From: Asterochloris sp. CNOR1
Taxonomy: Eukaryota > Chlorophyta > Trebouxiophyceae > Trebouxiales > Trebouxiaceae
Direction: 5' to 3'
NCBI GenBank assembly: GCA_963969365.1
Contig: OZ017746.1
Span: 1,922,001-1,986,000 of the forward strand
Length of the DNA: 64,000 bases
Below are positions 35,465-49,951 of this stretch, piece by piece; positions within the stretch are counted from its first letter, which is position 1; every line of letters starts with the position of its first letter. The translations under genes and the position numbers were made by a program. The notes below the pieces were generated by a model. The model had not been told where the DNA came from. It saw nothing but the letters and a program-made list of their open reading frames with translations, and searched no databases.

Positions 35465-36676
35465 ATGGCATCAGAGCTGTCCCAGCTGATCGAAGGTAAG
35501 TTCTTGTGTGCAACAAGAGCTTACTCTTGCCACACTCTGCAGGATTGCAACCAACCTTGACATAATGATGGCTCTGTGATTTGCTCGCCTTGCGGCACAT
35601 TCGTCTGGTGGCGCTTTAAGCCTCAGTTTGTGCTACAGATGAGCTGAAAAAAGTTGAAGGTGGTGCGCGAGATGAGCACCAGAAACGGCTTAGCAGCCTC
35701 AGAGTCAAGGTTAGACCCAGTCAGTGTGGGTCGAAGCAAAGGGTCCCTGCAGCCTGTTGACTGTCCAAGAACATCATCTTCATGCAACAATTCAGGGCAG
35801 AGGACACAGGCTCTAGAACTCTTCCACCTCTCCTGCTGCAGACTGCACGGCCTGGAGACAGCACTCAATCCTCAGGTGTGGTCAGTCGGCTGCATGGCTG
35901 GTGGCAGCAATTTTTGAGCAGCAGGCGCCAGCTGGTGTTTGCTGGCATCGTGGTCAGCGCGCTGCTGCTCATGGCAGTGGTTGCAGCCGCCAAAGGCAGA
36001 GGCCAGGCCTCCACCCCTGCAGGTGCGTGTGCTGTCCACACAGTGCTGCACATAGGAGCTATGCTTGAGACAGTACTCCACCTGCATGAGCAGGCAGCTG
36101 CTACCAGCCGGATGCACGCCTCTGGCTGGGCTTCAATATGTTTCCCAGTCCTGTCACCTCTAAACAAGAGCTGTTCACTGACACGCAGGCTTCAGCCGCA
36201 GCACCATGGTGTCGCCTTCTCCTCCTGGCGCCAGCGCCAATGCGCTGCCTACCAGCACTAGCAATGAGGCCCTCAGCGCCCTTGGCATGGACTCGAACTC
36301 CTCCCAGATGAGCACAGCAGACCTCAATCCCACTGCCATAGCCGCTGTCAGGAATGGGACTGCAGCTGGCACCCTCCCTCAAGCTGGCAGCATAGTTGAT
36401 GAGGCAGCAGACAGCAGCACAGAGGACGACGGGGAGATCAGCAAGCTCGTGGCCAGGCATGATGAGGTTATGCAAAGGGTGGCTCGCACAAACGACAGGG
36501 CAGAGATTGATGGAAATGACTTGTCCAGTCTGCCTGACAATCTCAGCCTGGCTGAGGCAGAGAGCTTGGAGGCCTTAAATGAAGAAGTGAACGAACTAAA
36601 TGAGCAGGAGGAAACAGACATGGACTTTGCGGATTCTGAGGAACTGGCAGATGAGAGAAAGACAGGACATCGGTAG
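35465..36676 (+). CDS. Single-pass membrane protein with acidic C-terminal domain, unknown function
   Basis: Four exons (35465-35495, 35639-35709, 35842-36022, 36189-36676) join in phase to about 256 residues. The N-terminus is charged and helical (MASELSQLIEDELKKVEGGA, then RDEHQKRLSSLRVK). After LHGWWQQFLSSRRQ comes one hydrophobic segment (LVFAGIVVSALLLMAVVAAA) bounded by basic residues. The remainder is Ser/Thr-rich, then strongly acidic and helical (STEDDGEISKLVARHDEVMQ, LAEAESLEALNEEVNELNEQ), ending ADERKTGHR. There is no signal peptide, so a signal-anchor topology is likely. The long acidic helical tail suggests a coiled coil or binding partner. The acceptor for exon 3 was chosen for its pyrimidine-rich tract and correct phase. 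It converges on DHFR-TS, with the two stops 61 bases apart. I know no matching family. Confidence 0.65.
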
Positions 36677-36737
36677 CATACTGTCTCAGCATGTTTTGTC
36701 ACAGTTCTGTTTAATGATTAAATGATCTGCATGCAAG

Positions 36738-41141
<4,404 letters not shown>

Positions 41142-41262
41142 GCTGGGAACCTTGATCTTGTAATGACTGGGCTAGCGGAAGCACAGATCAAGGGACAAAC
41201 TGCTGTAATTGCACTGCATTTGGCAGGCTTGACTGAAACGTTGACCCTTCTGGTGCCGCAGC
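41142..41262. promoter_or_regulatory. Short bidirectional promoter, DHFR-TS / putative mitochondrial protein
   Basis: The two divergent start codons (41141 minus, 41263 plus) are only about 120 bases apart, so both promoters and leaders must share this interval. Inferred from position; no clear core motif is seen. Confidence 0.45.
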
Positions 41263-42809
41263 ATGGCGGTCTGCCCCTGCAGCAGAGCAGCAGGCAGCCT
41301 CGTCAGGGTTCTGAGCTCGTGGCAGGGCCAATTGTGTCACCCCCTCGTCCTGGATCAATCCATTCAGCGGAGGTGGGGGAGCGCCAAGTAAGCATGCTGT
41401 TGGTCTGTGGTGTGTCGATGTAGCAGCTGAGACCCAGCCTTCGCTGCTCATGAACATGCACATGCAGAGCGATCTGCTCATTGTGCCTGGCCATGCTTTG
41501 CAGATCTGGCCTGCATCTGCTGGCACGCAAAGTACACCGTCGGAAGACAGCAGAGCGCACAGGCTTTGATCTCCAGACTCATATGAAGGTGGTGATCTGC
41601 TGCCGCCTGCATAAATGTGCAATTCTGATCATGCAAGAAGGGGAGCACTTGCGCTGCAGGACCTGTTAAATGGGCGGGAGGTGGGTGTGTTCTGGGACTG
41701 GCGCTCTGCAGGCATTCCCTTCAGGCATGCCACCAAGGTTCCAGCACCACTACAGGTAGGGGCCTCTTTGGCTGTGCCACTGTCTGCCATGAAACAGGGG
41801 TTGTGGCTTGGCTGACCTTTTGTGTGTGCTTCTTGGATTCACCTGCCTGACCTGGACGCCCCATCTCTGCAGGAAATGTTTTTGGGCTGGGGTGCCCCCA
41901 AAGTGACAACTCGGATCTATACGGACCGCGGCCACAACCCAACGCCAGATATCACCTTCAAAAGGCTCATGCTGCAGGGTGTGCCCATCTTCCTGACTGG
42001 AGGGAAGCAGAGGTGGGGCCTTCACACCAGAGAGGCTCTGCATGTTGGCTCTGGCCTTCACAGCCACTACTTGTGTCCCCCAAGATGCAAGCAGCAGCTC
42101 TCTAAGTAGCTCCCGATGTGGCCAGCTGCAGCGCCACATGCTGCTGGCTTTTTGTGGAGCTCAGCACTTTGCACTATCTGCACCTGCATTCCCACGGGGG
42201 ACAGCTGCTGCTGCTGAGGAAGGCTGAGGCACAGAGGTGGGCTGCGCAGTCGCCCCGTCACTGCCATGCAGGGTCCAGGTTCCACACATCATGCGCCGCG
42301 ACATCATTGAGTTTGTCAAGCGCACACAGGGGGCAGTGTTCATCATGAGCACAGACCAGTCCTTCTCAGCGGACCTGGAGTGGGTACGGTCCATGTCCGG
42401 TGTTGGCCTCACAATGGGAGACATTGAGAACCCTCCCAAAGCCTTCACCTATGACCATGGGCCTGGATGGACGCGTACACCTTTAGCCAAACTAAGCGAC
42501 GCAGGCTTTGTTCTGAACTACAACCCCAACCCTGCAAAGCAGCGGCCATTTCTGGCAGAGGTCTGGCTGCAGAAGATACGCACATGGGTGGTGGCAGATC
42601 TGCAGGCCAGCTGGCAGCACCGCAGCTTTCGTGTGCTGAAGCAGTGGGTTCTCAAGTGTGACCGGCTGGACAGCAAAGGGCCCCCACCTCCTCCAGAGGA
42701 GGATGAAATGTCAGAAGATGACGGGGAGGAACTGACAGTTCAGGAGCAGGCACTTTTTGATGAACTGAATCGCGAGGGCCACAGTCAGAAACACGACAGG
42801 GATGACTGA
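41263..42809 (+). CDS. Unrecognised protein with a probable mitochondrial presequence
   Basis: Five exons (41263-41387, 41504-41588, 41660-41755, 41873-42012, 42272-42809) join with matching phases to about 327 residues. The N-terminus, MAVCPCSRAAGSLVRVLSSW then LDQSIQRRWGSA, lacks acidic residues for 30 positions and has an RRWGSA cleavage-like site, typical of mitochondrial import. Next come LARKVHRRKTAERTGFDLQT, GREVGVFWDWRSAGIPFRHA, MFLGWGAPKVTTRIYTDRGH, NPTPDITFKRLMLQGVPIFL and TGGKQRVQVPHIMRRDIIEF. The last exon has VKRTQGAVFIMSTDQSFSAD, TPLAKLSDAGFVLNYNPNPA and WVLKCDRL, then a Pro/Glu/Asp tail. The first four exons are basic and compact, compatible with a ribosomal or RNA-binding role, but no known family comes to mind. 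It converges on the golgin gene with stops 66 bases apart. Confidence 0.68.
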
Positions 42810-42875
42810 GGTTGGGGGTGCACTGAATGTGGAATGACAAGTCAGTCAATATGCTATGTTTGCTGTGACGGGGCG

Positions 42876-45800
42876 TCAGGAGGCAGGAGCAGAGTGGTCA
42901 GCAGCAACGGAGCTGTCAGGTTGCTGGCCTGGCTGCTCCTGCTCCCGGCCTTTGAAGGCAAGCTGCTCTATCATGAACTCGATCTGGTCCTTGTACAAGT
43001 GTTTTACATCCATGAGGTCGTTTCTGAGCTCCTCTAGACGTTCATCCTTCTCCCCTAGCATCTCTGTGGCTGCTGCCAGCTGCTGCTCCACATGCTGGCG
43101 CTCCCACTGGGCCTGCTCCAGCTCTGCCTTTGCAGAGGCAGCAGCATCCTCAGCCCCAGCTGATGCCACCAGCTCCTCAGCTAGGCTGCATGCATGGAAA
43201 GGCACCTTGAGCATGTTGTCCTCGCAGGGCGGCTGCACCTCAGCCCAGGCTGCTGCAACAGGCTCCTCAGCCAGGCTGCACGCACACAAGCCAACCTGAA
43301 GCATGGACTGCTTGAGCAGCAGGCAGAACAGGGACCTGGCTGCAACCTGAGCTGTGGAAATAACGAGCAGTCAAGTACACAAAAAGCATGCAGGCTGTGA
43401 TGGCCTCCTGTACGACACACTACCAGGCAGAGCCAGCACAAGATGCATGTCCCCCATGCATCCCAGAGCTCCACCTGTCTCGCGTGGCTTCAAGCCTTGC
43501 CAGCTGATCTTGCAATGAAACGATCTGGTCCTCCTTATGCCTGACAGCATCTCTCAGGTGCTCCAGCTCTGCTGCCAGACCCTTGCCACTGCCAGACGAG
43601 CTGTACAGGCTGGGCCCTGCACAGCAATGTCTTATGTCACCCCACCATGGCCGCAGCAGAGTCAAGCAAGTGCATGGCAGCTGGAAATGCCCACATGGCG
43701 ACTTACAAGCAGGCCAGCCTTTGTGACCGTGGCCTCAACCCACCTTGACCCCAGCCCTGCCTACCAGGGTCTCCTGCAGCTACGGGGCTGCCTGTGCTGC
43801 TGTGGCTGGCCTGCCGGGCCAGATGCTGCTTCAAAGGGGCCAGATGCTGCTTCAAAGGGGCCAGCTGTGGCTCCTCGCCAACCCTCACCAGTTTCCAGGA
43901 GTAGCCTGCAGCCACAAGCTGCCTCAGCAGCAGTCCAGCCATGGAGCTGTCCGTCTAAAATGTACAGGTGCTTGTGCTAGGCGGTGCTCACAGTCCAAGG
44001 TGGCCGCCACTCTGCACTGCCCGCCCCGCAGGGCCAAGCATGGGCCCATAACCCTTTGGGCCTGTTGCTCTGACCCTAGGTGACACGGCTCATGAAGGTG
44101 CTCCAGCAGGTCCAAATGCATTACAATCGATCGATGCACCTGGGGCTGCCATAGCGGGGGGCTCCCCTGCCGCCACAAACCCGCCGCTGCTGGTGGAGGC
44201 TAGTCGAGAGGCAGCCACGCGCTGCTCCATGACCTGCAGGCGGGCGTGAGCCTCTGCCAGCGCCTCTGCCCCGCTGCGCTGCTCCAGCTTGACCTGCAGC
44301 AGACAGCAGATGTTTTCAAGCAAACCCACTGAAGCAATCACCAGTGTGGCCCGTCAGCCCTCTGCTGAAGACCAGGCTTAGCTGGATAGGAGGCGTGAAG
44401 GCCTGGTCTGGGCTGCCAGCAGTGCAGGTGGCATTGAGAACATGCGCAGGCATGCTGCCTTCCTCTGCTACCGCCTTTGAGCCGCCTTTGACAGGCTGAC
44501 ATGGTGGGCAAGAAGGCAGGCAGGTCCGTGTTAGTCTTTACGCACCCTCAGAAAAGGGGGCAGAGGGCGAGCCAGTCAGCATGCCTGACCTGCAGCCTGC
44601 ACCTTGGATGTCACATTGTGGGCCAGTTGTGGGCCAGCCAGTGACAGCTTTTGCACTGACCTGCTCAGCCATCATGGCCTCAGCCTGAGCATGTTCCTGC
44701 TGAGCAGCAGCCAGCACCTGCTGGGCTGTTGCCTGCCCTGCCTCTGCCCGCTGGATGCGGTCGGCCCATTGCAGCTGCTGCTGCTGCACATCGGTGAGCT
44801 CTGCAGCCAGCACTTCAGCCTGTCTGCTGAGCTGCAACCTGCCAGTGTGCAGGCACGCATTTGCTGCCTGCGCATGATGCAGCAGACGCTGCAGACTTCA
44901 AATGATGCTCTGCATCGCAGCCCAGCACACGCTGCACTGCTGCCCCACCAGCCTAGGACCTGCAGACACTGCCTGCCTGCATTCTAGCGCAGCAGATGCA
45001 CCTACCTGCACGCAGGTTGGCTATCTCTCCTCTGGCCGCCTCCAGCGCTGCAGCCATGCCATTGGCCCGCGAGTTGGCGGCCTGCAGGCGCTCCCCTGCA
45101 ATGCGCTCACGCTCCCCTGCACTGGCTGCCCGTCCCTCTGCCTGGCTCAGGCGCTCCAGCAGGCTGCGCTCTGCTGCCGACCAGGCCTCAGAGTTGGCAG
45201 CAAGCCGCTGCCTGCACGTGAGACATCACCTGATTACAGCAACTAAGCATCAGACGTCCCTCAGGAACCTGCAGGGTTGATCGCTCACCCCTGACTTGTC
45301 GCTGGGAGCCAGGATTGACCCACAGCACAGCAGTGCCTGCATCAATGTCTGCTGCGCACCCCACATGGCAGTCAGCTGACCAGCGCAGCAGTGCTCACCT
45401 GCATGGCCTCCAGCTGGCGCAGCAGAGGCCGTGTGGCCTCGGGGATGTTGGAGGCCAGCTCCTCGTGCCGCGCCTCCGCCCCCTGGCAGCGTCGTTCCAC
45501 TTCCCGCAGCTCTCGCTGCAGCATGTCCTCCCTGCAGGCAGGAGGCTTGACCTCAGCTGAACATTGCTCCCCAATCTGGCCACTGACTCCTATCAGTGCA
45601 CCCTGCAGTGCTGCGTCTTCTCCCGGCGGGGTCCAGCAAGTTTGGCGGCGCTCCAGCTGCCTGTGCTGGCGCCCAAACGCTGCAGTGGCCTGCATGCCAG
45701 AACCTGCATGCCGGACTCGGCCAAAACACCCAGCAGCAGCGTACTGCCAGTACGCTGTGTTGAGGAAGTGCATGTCGAGCATTTCGCAGTCCCACCTGAG

Positions 45801-48800
45801 ATCAGCTGCAGCCCGCTGCCGCTCCAGGCCTGCCCGCAGCTCTGCCACTGTCTCTGACAGGGCGTCTGCCCGCCCCTCAGCCTCCTTGAGCTTCTTGCCC
45901 AGGCCCCCCTTGGCTGCCGCAGCTGCGCGCTCCTCAGCTGCCAACTGCAGCAGCAAGTTGAGGCATATCGAGGGTGGGGAGGCATGCTGACCACACAGGC
46001 ATCATCGTCAATTTAACAGAACTGGGCAGTCTCACCTTTACGGAGGTGAAACATTCAAGGCAGTGAGCCCAATTGGCCAGGGAAGTATCAAGGGGAACTC
46101 ACAGGTCATGCTTACATCTTCCTTTGCTGTCAGGTGCAGTCATCAGGATGCATCAAGAAACTGCACAGCCATGGGCGCAAAACGACCCTGACCTGGGCCA
46201 GAGACCATTCTTGCACCCGAGCCAGGTGTGTTTGTTGCAGGCTCATGTAGTCCAGCACCAGGCAAGGGTAGCCCCACAGACGATCACACCTGAGAGGAGC
46301 GTGACTGCTGCAGGAGGCCCTCATAGTGCTGCTTCTGCGCCTCTAGCTCAATCTTGTGCTTGTTAGCTGCTGCTGCCATGTCAGACTCCAGCCGGGCCTT
46401 GGCCTTGGCAGCCGACTCGATCCTGGCTTCCTCAATTGCCCTCTTGGACTCTATCTTGGTAGCCGCTGTCTCCATTTCCTTGATCTGCACGGAGAGCAGC
46501 CTGGTTGGCTGGTAGGCATGGCCACCAGTAGCCCATCTTGCACAACTCAGTCAAGGCAAAAGCGGCTGAAGCAGCACGTCAGGATCAGAGTGCTCCAGCA
46601 GATCTAGATGCAGAATGGCCTCCGGCCTGTGCTTGACAAGCGTCAAACAAAATTCACCTGTTGGCGCAGCTTCTTTATTGTAGCTTCCAGGTTCCCCTGC
46701 TTCCTGCTGAGCTGCTCCCCCTCAGCCATCACCTGCAGGCAGGGCCCGGTGCCGCCGACTCAGTGCAAGCTGCCCAACTGGAGCAGACACAGGCTGCTGC
46801 CCCCATGGGCCGACCAGGCAGATACAGGCTGCCACCACATTGAGCCTAAAGAGCAGGCAGGCCAGAGCATCTGTCAAGGTGTTGCTGCGCTCTCACGGCA
46901 GTGTGGCAGCTTAAGAACATACCTGGGCTATAATGTTGTCCTTCTCTTTCAGCAGTTCATTCACGCTGTTGAGCTTTTCAGAGCCCCGCCGCAGGGCATC
47001 ACGCTCCTTGGTCAGGGCATACACCTGCACCCAGCCACAGGCAGGGAGGCTGCAGCACACAGGGCTGCCAGGCTAGCTGCATGCCCTGTCAGCTGTCTCC
47101 AATCATCACAAGAGCATGACTGCGTCAGCTGGCCTACCATGAAGGGCGATGCCACACAGCTGGTGCCTTGTGGAGGCAGCTGCTGAGCGCACCTTACGCT
47201 CGGCTGTCGCACAGCGCGCTTCAAATTCTGCCTGGGCAGCCGCCAAGTCGTCCTCAGAGACCTTGGCAGCCTTGCGGGCCAGCTCCTCATTGCGAGCCTG
47301 CACATCCAGGGCACACTTCAGTAGTCCTCCGGTGTAAGCTGCTTTGTCTTGGCTTTGCGCACTGCAGCTGCTGAGCCAGAAACAGCACTGTGCAGGCTGC
47401 AGCTTGATTCCAAGAGCGACACCTGCCTCTCATTACCCCCCATGACCAACGTGACGGTCCCACATGACCAGACACGCAGCATTGCAGTCCTGTGGGCCAC
47501 TCCTGACATCCGCAGCTGCTCACACGCAGCTCACACCACCAGGCTGCGTGCTCCGCACCTGTGGCACCCCGCCAGAGCCTTCTGCCCCTTAGGCAGAGTT
47601 GGAGGCTCACCATGATCTGGTCCTGGACGTGCTGCATGTCGGCAAGCTCCTGACCCTTGCGCTCAAGCTGCAGCTCTCGCGCCTGCAGGGAGGCCTGCAG
47701 CTGCTGCGCGACCCGGCGCAGCTCCTGTGGCCCCAGGGCAGCCAGGTCCACGGACTGCGTGCCCGGACTGCCTGCAACAGGCCACATGCCAGTGTTGGGC
47801 TGCCAACAGGGTGGCCTGCGCAGCATGTGCATTCATGACACTGTGCACTGCCAGCTGGGACGCATGTGCAGACCTTCACAATGAAGGCCTGCACTGCAGG
47901 AGTTGCAGGAGCAAACAGCAGGCAGCAGAGCCGCAGGGCAGCAGTCATGAGGAGTGACAAGCTTTGGGGGCCAACTTGACGATGAATGCCTTGCCTGGGG
48001 CGCCCCTGGCTGCCACACCAGTGCTGCCCTGCTTGCTGGGGCTCAGATGCCCATTTGCCAGGGGCTCAGCGTGGGGCGATGAGCTGCTGCCCTGGCTGCT
48101 GGCATCATCTGGGTGCCCAGCCTGCACAGCATCTAGCCTGGGGACCTCAGCCTGAGCGGCGCCTGGGCGGCTCAACGTTGATAGGCCAATGTGTCCGGGT
48201 CCAGGTTGCTGCTGCAGCTGCAAGTCATGGGCAGCGTGCTCTGACCCGAGCTCTCTGGCCGGCCCCACCTTGGCATCTGCCTGGAGCTCTGCAGACCGAT
48301 GAGCAGCCATGGCTCCAGCTTGCTGGGCATGGGGGCCTGTCTTCTCAGCAGCTGCCAGTGCAGAGGCAAATACCTGGCGGACCAGACCTGCCACTGCCTG
48401 CCTGTCCTCGTGGGGCAGGCTGCCCTGCCTTAAGGGGGCCTGCTGCGCCACCTCAGGCAGCTGCCCTCCGACATTGCCCTCTGAAGCGGCCTGCACAGTG
48501 GCTGACTGCTCCACGCTGCGGGAAGCAGCTTGAGCTCCCTGCTGTTTTGAAGCAGCGGCCTCTGCATGGGGCTGAGCTGCAGCTGCCGAGCTCCTCACAG
48601 CTCCGCTAGCTGGCTCCTCAGTGGAGGCCTCTGGTCTGACTGCAGCTGACCCCTGTGATCGCTCCGTCGCCCCGCCAGAGTGGCCTTCCTCGGCATCATG
48701 TGGCAGCAGCACCTCTGTGGCAGGCGCTGCCGTGCTGCTGGCGCCCTGTGAGGAGTTTGCTGGACCTGGGAGGCCCCCACTCAGCTTCCGCGCCTGCAAC

Positions 48801-49521
48801 TTGGGCCGGAGAGACGGCCGCGACCCTACAGAGCCACCGCTGGCTCTCCCTCTCCTGGTGCTCAGCCCAGCAGGGCCGATCTGTGGGCCTGCCTCTCCTT
48901 TGGCATCAATGGGCTCCTGCAATGAGGTCTGGCTAGACTGATCCGGCCAAGTGCTTGACTGTAGGGCCGTCCCGTGCCTGCACGGGCTGCCAGGTGCAGC
49001 AGGTGACTCAGCTGCTGGCCTCTCCGCCTGCAGGGTCACGTCGTGACCTTCAGTGTGCAAAAGATGGACAGTAGCGACATATCGAGCTGCAGGGGGGAGT
49101 GGCCCGCAGGAGCGGGGACTCAAGCCTGCACAGGTGTCTGCCAGGGGCTCAGGTGCTCTGTCAAGGTTGCAGACCTGGCCATTTGGAATTTTGGCCTCGG
49201 CCTTGGGTTGCGTAGGCGCTGCGCCAGAGAAATCCCCAAATTCTCCCCAGCCGTCTGCATGGGACATGATTGTCTGATTGAAGTCGGACCAGCTTCTTGT
49301 AGATGCCACTCAGGACAATGGCAGACACAGAGAGGCTCCACACCTAGACCCCCGCCACCTTGCCATTCCAGAGAGGCCTTGCTCTGCTGCCCTCCAGTGC
49401 CATCAGTGCTCTGGCTGGGCCGCAGGTTTTGTTCAATGTTCTGCTCAAGATCGGCCTTCAGCTTTGAAAAGCTCTCCTGGAGATTGCCCAACCCAGAGTT
49501 AAATTTGAAGTTAGAGAACAT
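42876..49521 (-). CDS. GC5/TMF1: TMF-type golgin (golgin candidate 5)
   Basis: Long coiled-coil Golgi tether that binds Rab6-type GTPases. The start at 49521 gives MFSNFKFNSGLGNLQESFSK, LKADLEQNIEQNL, like the N-terminal amphipathic segment of plant GC5. A large low-complexity exon down to about 47.95 kb is rich in Ala, Gln and Ser, followed by many coiled-coil exons. Diagnostic stretches are CQGAEARHEELASNIPEATR, PLLRQLEAMQ (plant GC5 has an almost identical ESTRPLLRQIEAMQ), and the C-terminal TMF domain. There RD|SLAEELVASAG joins over an intron and leads to LAAATEMLGEKDERLEELRN and DLMDVKHLYKDQIEFMIEQL. The stop is at 42876. The start is the one nearest the conserved segment; an in-frame ATG at 49539 is also possible. 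Several internal exon borders were not resolved. Confidence 0.9.
43141..43320. repeat. 90-bp duplication of an acceptor plus exon start in the golgin gene
   Basis: AGCTCCTCAGCTAGGCTGCA (43171) and GGCTCCTCAGCCAGGCTGCA (43261) are 90 bases apart within two similar units. On minus, the left-hand copy is the working acceptor (SLAEELVASAGAEDA). The right-hand one lies upstream in the intron and still reads CAG|CCTGGCTGAGGAG, coding LAEEPVAAAWAE. Confidence 0.8.
43819..43864. repeat. 21-bp tandem repeat, two full copies
   Basis: CCAGATGCTGCTTCAAAGGG plus one G, at 43819-43839 and 43840-43860, followed by a partial CCAG. On the minus strand it encodes APLKQHL twice, in or beside a golgin exon. Confidence 0.9.
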
Positions 49522-49951
49522 TGTGGCGTCTTCCTTCAATGGACAGAAGTGAATTGGCTAAGCCAGGCAAGCGCCATCAGTCAGTCAGGTGAGCTCAGGG
49601 GGTTAGCCCTATCATAGGGTTTAGTCAGCAGCGAGCCTTCGAAAGGCACAAGAACAGCGGCTTCATTTGCGGAACAGCATGGCTTCATAGAAGGATGCTG
49701 TCACAGGCTTCACTCAGGGAGGCCTGTGAGTTGTGGCAGCCTGCGAAAGCATGTTTTCTGCTCCAGGCCTCAAACCTGGCATGCTGCGTTGTAGCGTCCA
49801 CCATACTGTTCTGAGACGATGACTCGTTCTTGGCCATCACATGGCCAAGGCTACTGACATGCCGCCTACCTTGAGAGTTGTGCATGGCAACTGCTTCTGG
49901 CAAGATCAGAGTGGCTCAGCTGGCCTTGTGCATGCCCTGCAGGGCGCTGAG
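49522..49951. promoter_or_regulatory. Divergent promoter region, golgin / BRWD gene
   Basis: About 430 bases between divergent starts (49521 minus, 49952 plus). An upstream in-frame ATG at 49841 could extend the BRWD protein by 37 residues, but the added sequence has no family resemblance. No core promoter element is clear. Confidence 0.35.
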
